A stretch of DNA of 64,000 nucleotides. It comes from Hyperoodon ampullatus. Taxonomy: Eukaryota > Chordata > Mammalia > Artiodactyla > Ziphiidae. Both the position numbers and the translations under genes were made by a program. Location of the stretch: assembly GCA_949752795.1 (NCBI GenBank), contig CATKHW010000293.1:310001-374000 (forward strand). Direction: 5' to 3'. The notes below the pieces were generated by a model. The model searched no databases, was not told where the DNA came from, and was given only the letters and a program-made list of their open reading frames with translations. Shown piece by piece: positions 48,690 through 60,862 of the stretch (position 1 is its first letter; each line of letters opens with the position of its first letter).

Positions 48690-50428
48690 CCATTCCATGG
48701 GTCCGAACTCTCCAGGTTGAAGGGAATATTACTACAGCTATAACATGTGCGGGAAACCTAGAGAACGGACACACTGTGAATACGAAAGGTTTCTGAAACT
48801 CAACGCATAGTCCCTTTCCTGGTGCTCCGGTTTGACTTTCCGTCTGCTTTACTATCAACCTCCCCACTTGGAGAGACAGCCCCTTAAACCTCTTGGCTCG
48901 CACAGGTTGCCAATTTGGCAGAGGATGAAAGGGAAGAGGGAGAACCAATGAGAGAGTAGCTGTTAGGCATTTGGACGGGCACATATCACTGTAATTTCCC
49001 GGCAGGAAGAAGAATTAACCAAATTCTCAGCCACCCACCAGGAACCAGTATAGGTCCTGAAGCAAAATTTTGGACTTGCGGTCAGCTCACCAAAAACGAG
49101 TTGAAAAATGGAGCTCAGGGGCAAAGCAATTCACAAACTGGCCGAGTAATAAAGGACAACTATCGTCCAAAAATCTGTTGAGGGAAGGCAACGAGGCGGA
49201 CTTGAAAGCGAGGCAGAATAGCAGGAAACAGATTTCAAGAGGTACGTTGGAATCGCCTTTAAAGCACAGGAAGAGGGGCACAACTTCGACAATGATGCAC
49301 TTGGCCAAAAAGGGCGTATGCGTTTTCTCCTGAATATATTCAGGAGAAAACGCATACGCCCTTTTTGGCCAGGCAAGCAAGCGGGCAATGCAAATCTGCA
49401 CTACAAAGAAGTATCACTTCCCACCGGTCAAAAGGGACATCCACAAAATGTGTAAGAACAAGAAAGGCAAGACAGGCCCTGGAGAACAGGGAGCCTTGTT
49501 ATGCTGATGGGCAGGATGTAAATTGCCAACTGCCTCTCTGGAGGAGTGCATTCTGTTCCCTAAAACAAGTAAAGAACAGAGCTACAGAGCCAAGGGCACT
49601 ACCAGTCTAGGGAATATACCTTGGGAAAACTGAAAATCAATAAGACAGAGCCACCCCAAAATTTAGGGCTGCACTGCATACAAGGACCTCAACTTGGATA
49701 CACCTTAAGTATCCCAGAAAATATAAACATGGTTCAAAAAATTGTGGTACTTATGTACGATGGAATATCCCTCAGCCATGAAATCAATGTCATAAGACCA
49801 GTAGCAGCAAAATGGGTGGATTCAGGTACGATGATTCTAAGTGAAATAAGTCACACAGAAAAAGAAACTTATCATAAGATATCACTTATGAAGATCCTGT
49901 AAACATGGCTAAACTTGAACTGAGTTAGGAAAGAGAACAGTGTCTCACATTTAGAAAACACTCTTATACCTGCTTAAGGGGGAAGGAGAGGTGGGGTGAT
50001 GCATAAAACCAGAGTTTGATATAAGCACAGGTACCGTTCCAAAAACCAACTATGGAATAGACAAGACCTACACCGTCCTCAGCGAAAGGGACTCAAAACC
50101 CCATATTTCCCACAGAGGAAAATATCTGACTAGTAAGAATCTTAAAACCTATGTATTGATATGTCTCCGTAAGGGAATCAAGTGTGTCTAGACTGGCATA
50201 AACATGGCAGCGAGAATCAGCTCAAACCCACTATAAAAAGGAATTTCAAAAACAAAACAAAAAAACTGGGAAATTCTTTGCAATTCCTTCAGGGTCTCTG
50301 ATGAAAGCTGGAATGACCCTATCTACAACGACAGCTGGATGTGGCATAAGGAGGGACACTTGGGACTGAGACGATTGGTGAGATTGGGTGAGCAAATGCA
50401 GACCCTTTAAAGCAATAATGCATGGCAC
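48690..50428 (+). repeat. Satellite unit U29 (chimera, 5' unique / 3' type C)
   Basis: Palindrome 49300-49373 with g at 49372. The 5' third carries many single-copy changes (tcctttcctgg, ccccacttgg, cccttaaacc, ggctcgcac, cccaccagg, ctgaagcaaa, ggcaaagc). From 49372 on it follows U20 (ggccagg, gggcaggatg). Own marks: cttatgtacg and ggctaaacttg. Confidence 0.9.
49300..49373. mobile_element. Mariner-MITE-like palindrome, U29
   Basis: One mismatch (g at 49372), as in U20. It lies inside the interval where U29 switches lineage. Confidence 0.77.
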
Positions 50429-52167
50429 CCATTCCATGGGTCCGAACTCTCCAGGTTGAAGGGAATATTACTACAGCTATAACATGTGCGGGAAACATAG
50501 AGAACGGACACAATGTGAATACGAAAGGTTTCTAAAACTCAACGAATAGTCCCTCTCCTGGTGCTCCGGTTTGACTTTCCGTCTGCTTTACTATCAACCT
50601 CCCAACTTGGAGAGACAGCCCCTTTAACCTCTTGGTTCGTACAGGTTGCCAATTTGGCAGAGGATGAAAGGGTAGAGGGAGAACCAATGAGAGAGTAGCT
50701 GTTAGGCATTTGGACGGTCACATATCACTGTAATTTCCCGGCAGGAAGAAGAATTAACCAAATTCTCAGCCACCCACCGGGAACCAGTATAGGTCCTGAA
50801 CCAAAATTTTGGACTTGCGGTCAGCTCACCAAAAACGAGTTGAAAAATGGAGCTCAGGGGCACAGCAATTCACAAACTGGCCGAGTAATAAAGGACAACT
50901 ATCGTCCAAAAATCTGTTGAGGGAAGGCAACGAGGCGGACTTGAAAGCGAGGCAGAATAGCAGGAAACAGATTTCAAGAGGTACGTTGGAATCGCCTTTA
51001 AAGCACAGGAAGAGGGGCACAACTTCGACAATGATGCACTTGGCCAAAAAGGGCGTATGCGTTTTCTCCTGAATATATTCAGGAGAAAACGCATACGCCC
51101 TTTTTGGCCAAGCAAGCAAGCGGGCAATGCAAATCTGCACTACAAAGAAGTATCACTTCCCACCGGTCAAAAGGGACATCCACAAAATGTGTAAGAACAA
51201 GAAAGGCAAGACAGGCCCTGGAGAACAGGGAGCCTTGTTATGCTGATGGGCGGGATGTAAATTGCCAACTGCCTCTCTGGAGGAGTGCATTCTGTTCCCT
51301 AAAACAAGTAAAGAACAGAGCTACAGAGCCAAGGGCACTACCAGTCTAGGGAATATACCTTGGGAAAACTGAAAATCAATAAGACAGAGCCACCCCAAAA
51401 TTTAGGGCTGCACTGCATACAAGGACCTCAACTTGGATACACCTTAAGTATCCCAGAAAATATAAACATGGTTCAAAAAATTGTGGTACTTACGTACGAT
51501 GGAATATCCCTCAGCCATGAAATCAATGTCATAAGACCAGTAGCAGCAAAATGGGTGGATTCAGGTACGATGATTCTAAGTGAAATAAGTCACACAGAAA
51601 AAGAAACTTATCATAAGATATCACTTATGAAGATCCTGTAAACATGGCTACACTTGAACTGAGTTAGGAAAGAGGACAGTGTCTCACATTTAGAAAACAC
51701 TCTTATACCTGCTTAAGGGGGAAGGAGAGGTGGGGTGATGCATAAAACCAGAGTTTGATATAAGCACAGGTACCGTTCCAAAAACCAACTATGGAATAGA
51801 CAAGACCTACACCGTCCTCAGCGAAAGGGACTCAAAACCCCATATTTCCCACAGAGGAAAATATCTGACTAGTAAGAATCTTAAAACCTATGTATTGATA
51901 TGTCTCCGTAAGGGAATCAAGTGTGTCTAGACTGGCATAAACATGGCAGCGAGAATCAGCTCAAACCCACTATAAAAAGGAATTTCAAAAACAAAACAAA
52001 AAAACTGGGAAATTCTTTACAATTCCTTCAGGGTCTCTGATGAAGGCTGGAATGACCCTATCTACAACGACAGCTGGATGTGGCATAAGGAGGGACACTT
52101 GGGACTGAGACGATTGGTGAGATTGGGTGAGCAAATGCAGACCCTTTAAAGCAATAATGCATGGCAC
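50429..52167 (+). repeat. Satellite unit U30 (type D)
   Basis: Palindrome 51039-51112, perfect. Counterpart of U21, 9 units upstream, without its missing base. Confidence 0.9.
51039..51112. mobile_element. Mariner-MITE-like palindrome, U30
   Basis: Perfect. Confidence 0.78.
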
Positions 52168-53906
52168 CCATTCCATGGGTCCGAACTCTCCAGGTTGAAG
52201 GGAATATTACTACAGCTATAACATGTGCGGGAAACCTAGAGAACGGACACACTGTGAATACGAAAGGTTTCTAAAACTCAACGCATAGTCCCTCCCCTGG
52301 TGCTCCGGTTTGACTTTCCATCTGCTTTACTATCAACCTCCCAACTTGGAGAGACAGCCCCTTTAACCTCTTGGTTCGCACAGGTTGCCACTTTGGCAGA
52401 GGATGAAAGGGAAGAGGGAGAACCAATGAGAGAGTAGCTGTTAGGCATTTGGACGGGCACATATCACTGTAATTTCCCGGCAGGAAGAAGAATTAACCAA
52501 ATTCTCAGCCACCCACCGGGAACCAGTATAGGTCCTGAACCAAAATTTTGGACTTGCGTTCAGCTCACCAAAAACGAGTTGAAAAATGGAGCTCAGGGGC
52601 ACAGCAATTCACAAACTGGCTGAGTAATAAAGGACAACTATCGTCCAAAAATCTGTTGAGGGAAGGCAACGAGGCGGACTTGAAAGCGAGGCAGAATAGC
52701 AGGAAACAGATTTCAAGAGGTACGTTGGAATCGCCTTTAAAGCACAGGAAGAGGGGCACAACTTCGACAATGATGCACTTGGCCAAAAAGGGCGTATGCG
52801 TTTTCTCCTGAATATATTCAGGAGAAAACGCATACGGCCTTTTTGGCCAAGCAAGCAAGCGGGCAATGCAAATCTGCACTACAAAGAAGTATCACTTCCC
52901 ACCGGTCAAAAGGGACATCCACAAAATGTGTAAGAACAAGAAAGGCAAGACAGGCCCTGGAGAACAGGGAGCCTTGTTATGCTGATGGGCGGGATGTAAA
53001 TTGCCAACTGCCTCTCTGGAGGAGTGCATTCTGTTCCCTAAAACAAGTAAAGAACAGAGCTACAGAGCCAAGGGCACTACCAGTCTAGGGAATATACCTT
53101 GGGAAAACTGAAAATCAATAAGACAGAGCCACCCCAAAATTTAGGGCTGCACTGCATACAAGGACCTCAACTTGGATACACCTTAAGTATCCCAGAAAAT
53201 ATAAACATGGTTCAAAAAATTGTGGTACTTACGTACGATGGAATATCCCTCAGCCATGAAATCAATGTCATAAGACCAGTAGCAGCAAAATGGGTGGATT
53301 CAGGTACGATGATTCTAAGTGAAATAAGTCACACAGAAAAAGAAACTTATCATAAGATATCACTTATGAAGATCCTGTAAACATGGCTACACTTGAACTG
53401 AGTTAGGAAAGAGAACAGTGTCTCACATTTAGAAAACACTCTTATACCTGCTTAAGGGGGAAGGAGAGGTGGGGTGATGCATAAAACCAGAGTTTGATAT
53501 AAGCAGAGGTACCGTTCCAAAAACCAACTATGGAATAGAAAAGACCTACACCGTCCTCAGTGAAAGGGACTCAAAACCCCATATTTCCCGCAGAGGAAAA
53601 TATCTGACTAGTAAGAATCTTAAAACCTATGTATTGATATGTCTCCGTAAGGGAATCAAGTGTGTCTAGACTGGCATAAACATGGCAGCGAGAATCAGCT
53701 CAAACCCACTATAAAAAGGAATTTCAAAAACAAAACAAAAAAACTGGGAAATTCTTTACAATTCCTTCAGGGTCTCTGATGAAGGCTGGAATGACCCTAT
53801 CTACAACGACAGCTGGATGTGGCATAAGGAGGGACACTTGGGACTGAGACGATTGGTGAGATTGGGTGAGCAAATGCAGACCCTTTAAAGCAATAATGCA
53901 TGGCAC
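52168..53906 (+). repeat. Satellite unit U31 (type E)
   Basis: Palindrome 52778-52851 with g at 52837 (catacggcc), a private change. Counterpart of U22 (gggaaccagt with gcgttcagc) without its missing base. Confidence 0.9.
52778..52851. mobile_element. Mariner-MITE-like palindrome, U31
   Basis: One private mismatch (g at 52837). Confidence 0.77.
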
Positions 53907-55645
53907 CCATTCCATGGGTCCGAACTCTCCAGGTTGAAGGGAATATTACTACAGCTATAACATGTGTGGGAAACCTAGAGAACGGAAACACTGTGAATAC
54001 GAAAGGTTTCTGAAACTCAACGAATAGTCCCTCTCCTGGTGCTCCGGTTTGACTTTCCGTCTGCTTTACTATCAACCTCCCAACTTGGAGAGACAGCCCC
54101 TTTAACCTCTTGGTTCGCACAGGTTGCCAATTTGGCAGAGGATGAAAGGGAAGAGGGAGAACCAATGAGAGAGTAGCTGTTAGGCATTTGGACGGGCACA
54201 TATCAATGTAATTTCCCGGCAGGAAGAAGAATTAACCAAATTCTCAGCCACCCACCGGGAACCAGTATAGGTCCTGAACCAAAATTTTGGACTTGCGGTC
54301 AGCTCACCAAAAACGAGTTGAAAAATGGAGCTCAGGGGCACAGCAATTCACAAACTGGCCGAGTAATAAAGGACAACTATCGTCCAAAAATCTGTTGAGG
54401 GAAGGCAACGAGGCGGACTTGAAAGCGAGGCAGAATAGCAGGAAACAGATTTCAAGAGGTACGTTGGAATCACCTTTAAAGCACAGGAAGAGGGGCACAA
54501 CTTCGACAATGATGCACTTGGCCAAAAAGGGCGTATGCGTTTTCTCCTGAATATATTCAGGAGAAAACGCATACGCCCTTTTAGGCCAAGCAAGCAAGCG
54601 GGCAATGCAAATCTGCACTACAAAGAAGTATCACTTCCCACCGGTCAAAAGGGACATCCACAAAATGTGTAAGAACAAGAAAGGCAAGACAGGCCCTGGA
54701 GAACAGGGAGCCTTGTTATGCTGATGGGCGGGATGTAAATTGCCAACTGCCTCTCTGGAGGAGTGCATTCTGTTCCCTAAAACAAGTAAAGAACAGAGCT
54801 ACAGAGCCAAGGGCACTACCAGTCTAGGGAATATACCTTGGGAAAACTGAAAATCAATAAGACAGAGCCACCCCAAAATTTAGGGCTGCACTGCATACAA
54901 GGACCTCAACTTGGATACACCTTAAGTATCCCAGAAAATATAAACATGGTTCAAAAAATTGTGGTACTTACGTACGATGGAATATCCCTCAGCCATGAAA
55001 TCAATGTCATAAGACCAGTAGCAGCAAAATGGGTGGATTCAGGTACGATGATTCTAAGTGAAATAAGTCACACAGAAAAAGAAACTTATCATAAGATATC
55101 ACTTATGAAGATCCTGTAAACATGGCTACACTTGAACTGAGTTAGGAAAGAGAGCAGTGTCTCACATTTAGAAAACACTCTTATACCTGCTTAAGGGGGA
55201 AGGAGAGGTGGGGTGATGCATAAAACCAGAGTTTGATATAAGCACAGGTACCGTTCCAAAAACCAACTATGGAATAGACAAGACCTACACCGTCCTCAGC
55301 GAAAGGGACTCAAAACCCCATATTTCCCACAGAGGAAAATATCTGACTAGTAAGAATCTTAAAACCTATGTATTGATATGTCTCTGTAAGGGAATCAAGT
55401 GTGTCTAGACTGGCATAAACATGGCAGCGAGAATCAGCTCAAACCCACTATAAAAAGGAATTTCAAAAACAAAACAAAAAAACTGGGAAATTCTTTACAA
55501 TTCCTTCAGGGTCTCTGATGAAGGCTGGAATGACCCTATCTACAACGACAGCTGGATGTGGCATAAGGAGGGACACTTGGGACTGAGACGATTGGTGAGA
55601 TTGGGTGAGCAAATGCAGACCCTTTAAATCACAAATGCCTGGCAC
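53907..55645 (+). repeat. Satellite unit U32 (type F)
   Basis: Palindrome 54517-54590 with a at 54583. Counterpart of U23 without its missing base; four-base cluster at 55629-55639. Confidence 0.9.
54517..54590. mobile_element. Mariner-MITE-like palindrome, U32
   Basis: One mismatch (a at 54583), type F. Confidence 0.77.
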
Positions 55646-57384
55646 CCATTCCATGGGTCCGAACTCTCCAGGTTGAAGGGAATATTACTACAGCTATAAC
55701 ATGTGCGGGAAACCTAGAGAACGGACACACTGTGAATACGAAAGGTTTCTAAAACTCAACGCATAGTCCCTCCCCTGGCGCTCCGGTTTGTCTTTCCATC
55801 TGCTTTACTATCAACCTCCCAACTTGGAGAGACAGCCCCTTTAACCTCTTGGTTCGCACAGGTTGCCAATTTGGCAGAGGATGAAAGGGAAGAGGGAGAA
55901 CCAATGAGAGAGTAGCTGTTAGGCATTTGGACGGGCACATATCACTGTAATTTCCCGGCAGGAAGAAGAATTAACCAAATTCTCAGCCACCCACCGGGAA
56001 CCAGTATAGGTCCTGAACCAAAATTTTGGACTTGCGGTCAGCTCACCAAAAACGAGTTGAAAAATGGAGCTCAGGGGCACAGCAATTCACAAACTGGCCA
56101 AGTAATAAAGGACAACTATCATCCAAAAATCTGTTGAGGGAAGGCAACGAGGCGGACTTGAATGCGAGGCAGAATAGCAGGAAACAGATTTCAAGAGGTA
56201 CGATGGAATCGCCTTTAAAGCACAGGAAGAGGGGCACAACTTCGACAATGATGCACTTGGCCAAAAAGGGCGTATGCGTTTTCTCCTGAATATATTCAGG
56301 AGAAAACGCATACGCCCTTTTTGGCCAAGCAAGCAAGCGGGCAATGCAAATCTGCACTACAAAGAAGTATCACTTCCCTCCGGTCAAAAGGGACATCCAC
56401 AAAATGTGTAAGAACAAGAAAGGCAAGACAGGCCCTGGAGAACAGGGAGCCTTGTTATGCTGATGGGCGGGATGTAAATTGCCAACTGCCTCTCTGGAGG
56501 AGTGCATTCTGTTCCCTAAAACAAGTAAAGAACAGAGCTACAGAGCCAAGGGCACTACCAGTCTAGGGAATATACCTTGGGAAAACTGAAAATCAATAAG
56601 ACAGAGCCACCCCAAAATTTAGGGCTGCACTGCATACAAGGACCTCAACTTGGATACACCTTAAGTATCCCAGAAAATATAAACATGGTTCAAAAAATTG
56701 TGGTACTTACGTACGATGGAATATCCCTCAGCCATGAAATCAATGTCATAAGACCAGTAGCAGCAAAATGGGTGGATTCAGGTACGATGATTCTAAGTGA
56801 AATAAGTCACACAGAAAAAGAAACTTATCATAAGATATCACTTATGAAGATCCTGTAAACATGGCTACACTTGAACTGAGTTAGGAAAGAGAACAGTGTC
56901 TCACATTTAGAAAACACTCTTATACCTGCTTAAGGGGGAAGGAGAGGTGGGGTGATGCATAAAACCAGAGTTTGATATAAGCACAGGTACCGTTCCAAAA
57001 ACCAACTATGGAATAGACAAGACCTACACCGTCCTCAGCGAAAGGGACTCAAAACCCCATATTTCCCGCAGAGGAAAATATCTGACTAGTAAGAATCTTA
57101 AAACCTATGTATTGATATGTCTCCGTAAGGGAATCAAGTGTGTCTAGACTGGCATAAACATGGCAGCGAGAATCAGCTCAAACCCACTATAAAAAGGAAT
57201 TTCAAAAACAAAACAAAAAAACTGGGAAATTCTTTACAATTCCTTCAGGGTCTCTGATGAAAGCTGGAATGACCCTATCTACAACGACAGCTGGATGTGG
57301 CATAAGGAGGGACACTTGGGACTGAGACGATTGGTGAGATTGGGTGAGCAAATGCAGACCCTTTAAAGCAATAATGCATGGCAC
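55646..57384 (+). repeat. Satellite unit U33 (type G)
   Basis: Palindrome 56256-56329, perfect. Counterpart of U24 but with ggcgctcc. Own mark: cttccctccgg near 56378. Confidence 0.9.
56256..56329. mobile_element. Mariner-MITE-like palindrome, U33
   Basis: Perfect. Confidence 0.78.
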
Positions 57385-59123
57385 CCATTCCATGGGTCCG
57401 AACTCTCCAGGTTGAAGGGAATATTACTACAGCTATAACATGTGCGGGAAACCTAGAGAACGGACACACTGTGAATACGAAAGGTTTCTAAAACTCAACG
57501 CATAGTCCCTCTCCTGGTGCTCCGGTTTGACTTTCCGTCTGCTTTACTATCAACCTCCCAACTTGGAGAGACAGACCCTTTAACCTCTTGGTTCGCACAG
57601 GTTGCCAATTTGGCAGAGGATGAAAGGGAAGAGGGAGAACCAATGAGAGAGTAGCTGTTAGGCATTTGGAGGGGCACATATCACTGTAATTTCCCGGCAG
57701 GAAGAAGAATTAACCAAATTCTCAGCCACCCACCGGGAACCAGTATAGGTCCTGAACCAAAATTTTGGACTTGCGGTCAGCTCACCAAAAGCGAGTTGAA
57801 AAATGGAGCTCAGGGGCACAGCAATTCACAAACTGGCCGAGTAATAAAGGACAACTATCGTCCAAAAATCTGTTGAGGGAAGGCAACGAGGCGGACTTGA
57901 AAGCGAGGCAGAATAGCAGGAAACAGATTTCAAGAGGTACGTTGGAATCGCCTTTAAAGCACAGGAAGAGGGGCACAACTTCGACAATGATGCACTTGGC
58001 CAAAAAGGGCGTATGCGTTTTCTCCTGAATATATTCAGGAGAAAACGCATACGCCCTTTTTGGCCAAGCAAGCAAGCGGGCAATGCAAATCTGCACTACA
58101 AAGAAGTATCACTTCCCACCGGTCAAAAGGGACATCCACAAAATGTGTAAGAACAAGAAAGGCAAGACAGGCCCTGGAGAACAGGGAGCCTTGTTATGCT
58201 GATGGGCGGGATGTAAATTGCCAACTGCCTCTCTGGAGGAGTGCATTCTGTTCCCTAAAACAAGTAAAGAACAGAGCTGCAGAGCCAAGGGCACTACCAG
58301 TCTAGGGAATATACCTTGGGAAAACTGAAAATCAATAAGACAGAGCCACCCCAAAATTTAGGGCTGCACTGCATACAAGGACCTCAACTTGGATACACCT
58401 TAAGTATCCCAGAAAATATAAACATGGTTCAAAAAATTGTGGTACTTACGTACGATGGACTATCCCTCAGCCATGAAATCAATGTCATAAGACCAGTAGC
58501 AGCAAAATGGGTGGATTCAGGTACGATGATTCTAAGTGAAATAAGTCACACAGAAAAAGAAACTTATCATAAGATATCACTTATGAAGATCCTGTAAACA
58601 TGGCTACACTTGAACTGAGTTAGGAAAGAGAACAGTGTCTCACATTTAGAAAACACTCTTATACCTGCTTAAGGAGGAAGGAGAGGTGGGGTGATGCATA
58701 AAACCAGAGTTTGATATAAGCACAGGTACCGTTCCAAAAACCAACTATGGAATAGACAAGACCTACACCGTCCTCAGCGAAAGGGACTCAAAACCCCATA
58801 TTTCCCGCAGAGGAAAATATCTGACTAGTAAGAATCTTAAAACCTATGTATTGATATGTCTCCGTAAGGGAATCAAGTGTGTCTAGACTGGCATAAACAT
58901 GGCAGCGAGAATCAGCTCAAACCCACTATAAAAAGGAATTTCAAAAACAAAACAAAAAAACGGGGAAATTCTTTACAATTCCTTCAGGGTTTCTGATGAA
59001 AGCTGGAATGACCCTATCTACAACGACAGCTGGATGTGGCATAAGGAGGGACACTTGGGACTTAGACGATTGGTGAGATTGGTTGAGCAAATGCAGACCC
59101 TTTAAAGCAATAATGCATGGCAC
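57385..59123 (+). repeat. Satellite unit U34 (type H)
   Basis: Palindrome 57995-58068, perfect. Counterpart of U25, with two changes shared only with U36: c at 58460 (gatggactatcc) and g at 58962 (acggggaaa). Own marks: gacagaccc near 57576 and aaggaggaagg near 58674. Confidence 0.9.
57995..58068. mobile_element. Mariner-MITE-like palindrome, U34
   Basis: Perfect. Confidence 0.78.
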
Positions 59124-60522
59124 CCATTCCATGGGTCCGAACTCTCCAGGTTGAAGGGAATGTTACTACAGCTATAACATGTGCGGGAAACCTAGAGAAC
59201 GGACACACTGTGAATACGAAAGGTTTCTAAAACTCAACGCATAGTCCCTCTCCTGGTGCTCCGGTTTGACTTTCCGTCTGCTTTACTATCAACCTCCCAA
59301 CTTGGAGAGACAGCCCCTTTAACCTCTTGGTTCGCACAGGTTGCCAATTTGGCAGAGGATGAAAGGGAAGAGGGAGAACCAATGAGAGAGTAGCTGTTAG
59401 GCATTTGGACGGGCACATATCACTGTAATTTCCCGGCAGGAAGAAGAATTAACCAAATTCTCAGCCACCCACCGGGCACCAGTATAGGTCCTGAACCAAA
59501 ATTTTGGACTTGCGTTCAGCACACCAAAAACGAGTTGAAAAATGGAGCTCAGGGGCACAGCAATTCACAAACTGGCCGAGTAATAAAGGACAACTATCGT
59601 CCAAAAATCTGTTGAGGGAAGGCAACGAGGCGGACTTGAAAGCGAGGCAGAATAGCAGGAAACAGATTTCAAGAGGTACGTTGGAATCGCCTTTAAAGCA
59701 CAGGAAGAGGGGCACAACTTCGACAATGATGCACTTGGCCAAAAAGGGCGTATGCGTTTTCTCCTGAATATATTCAGGAGAAAACGCATACGCCCTTTTT
59801 GGCCAAGCAAGCAAGCGGGCAATGCAAATCTGCACTACAAAGAAGTATCACTTCCCACCGGTCAAAAGGGACATCCACAAAATGTGTAAGAACAAGAAAG
59901 GCAAGACAGGCCCTGGAGAACAGGGAGCCTTGTTATGCTGATGGGCGGGATGTAAATTGCCAACTGCCTCTCTGGAGGAGTGCATTCTGTTCCCTAAAAC
60001 AAGTAAAGAACAGAGCTACAGAGCCAAGGGCACTACCAGTCTAGGGAATATACCTTGGGAAAACTGAAAATCAATAAGACAGAGCCACCCCAAAATTTAG
60101 GGCTGCACTGCATACAAGGACCTCAACTTGGATACACCTTAAGTATCCCAGAAAATATAAACATGGTTCAAAAAATTGTGGTACTTACGTACGATGGAAT
60201 ATCCCTCAGCCATGAAATCAATGTCATAAGACCAGTAGCAGCAAAATGGGTGGATTCAGGTACGATGATTCTAAGTGAAATAAGTCACACAGAAAAAGAA
60301 ACTTATCATAAGATATCACTTATGAAGATCCTGTAAACATGGCTACACTTGAACTGAGTTAGGAAAGAGAACAGTGTCTCACATTTAGAAAACACTCTTA
60401 TACCTGCTTAAGGGGGAAGGAGAGGTGGGGTGATGCATAAAACCAGAGTTTGATATAAGCACAGGTACCATTCCAAAAACCAACTATGGATTAGACAAGA
60501 CCTACACCGTCCTCAGTGAAAG
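58279..60522 (+). repeat. Two-unit repeat, upstream copy (U34/U35)
   Basis: Recurs 3,478 bp downstream with private markers at 58460, 58962 and 59521, all absent from U25 and U26. The left end is set by gagctgcag; the right end is limited by the window. Confidence 0.82.
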
Positions 60523-60862
60523 GGACTCAAAACCCCATATTTCCCGCAGAGGAAAATATCTGACTAGTAAGAATCTTAAAACCTATGTATTGATATGTCT
60601 CCGTAAGGGAATCAAGTGTGTCTAGACTGGCATAAACATGGCAGCGAGAATCAGCTCAAACCCACTATAAAAAGGAATTTCAAAAACAAAACAAAAAAAC
60701 TGGGAAATTCTTTACAATTCCTTCAGGGTCTCTGATGAAATCTGGAATGACCCTATCTACAACGACAGCTGGATGTGGCATAAGGAGGGACACTTGGGAC
60801 TGAGACGATTGGTGAGATTGGGTGAGCAAATGCAGACCCTTTAAAGCAATAATGCATGGCAC
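59124..60862 (+). repeat. Satellite unit U35 (type I)
   Basis: Palindrome 59734-59807, perfect. Counterpart of U26; a at 59521 (cagcacacc) is shared only with U37. That change removes an antisense stop and lengthens a meaningless reverse frame. Confidence 0.9.
59734..59807. mobile_element. Mariner-MITE-like palindrome, U35
   Basis: Perfect. Confidence 0.78.

Noticed and set aside
59461..59835. 124-codon antisense frame in U35 and U37
   Set aside because: One t-to-a change (59521, 62999) removes a stop; no homology beyond the antisense ORF2 relic.
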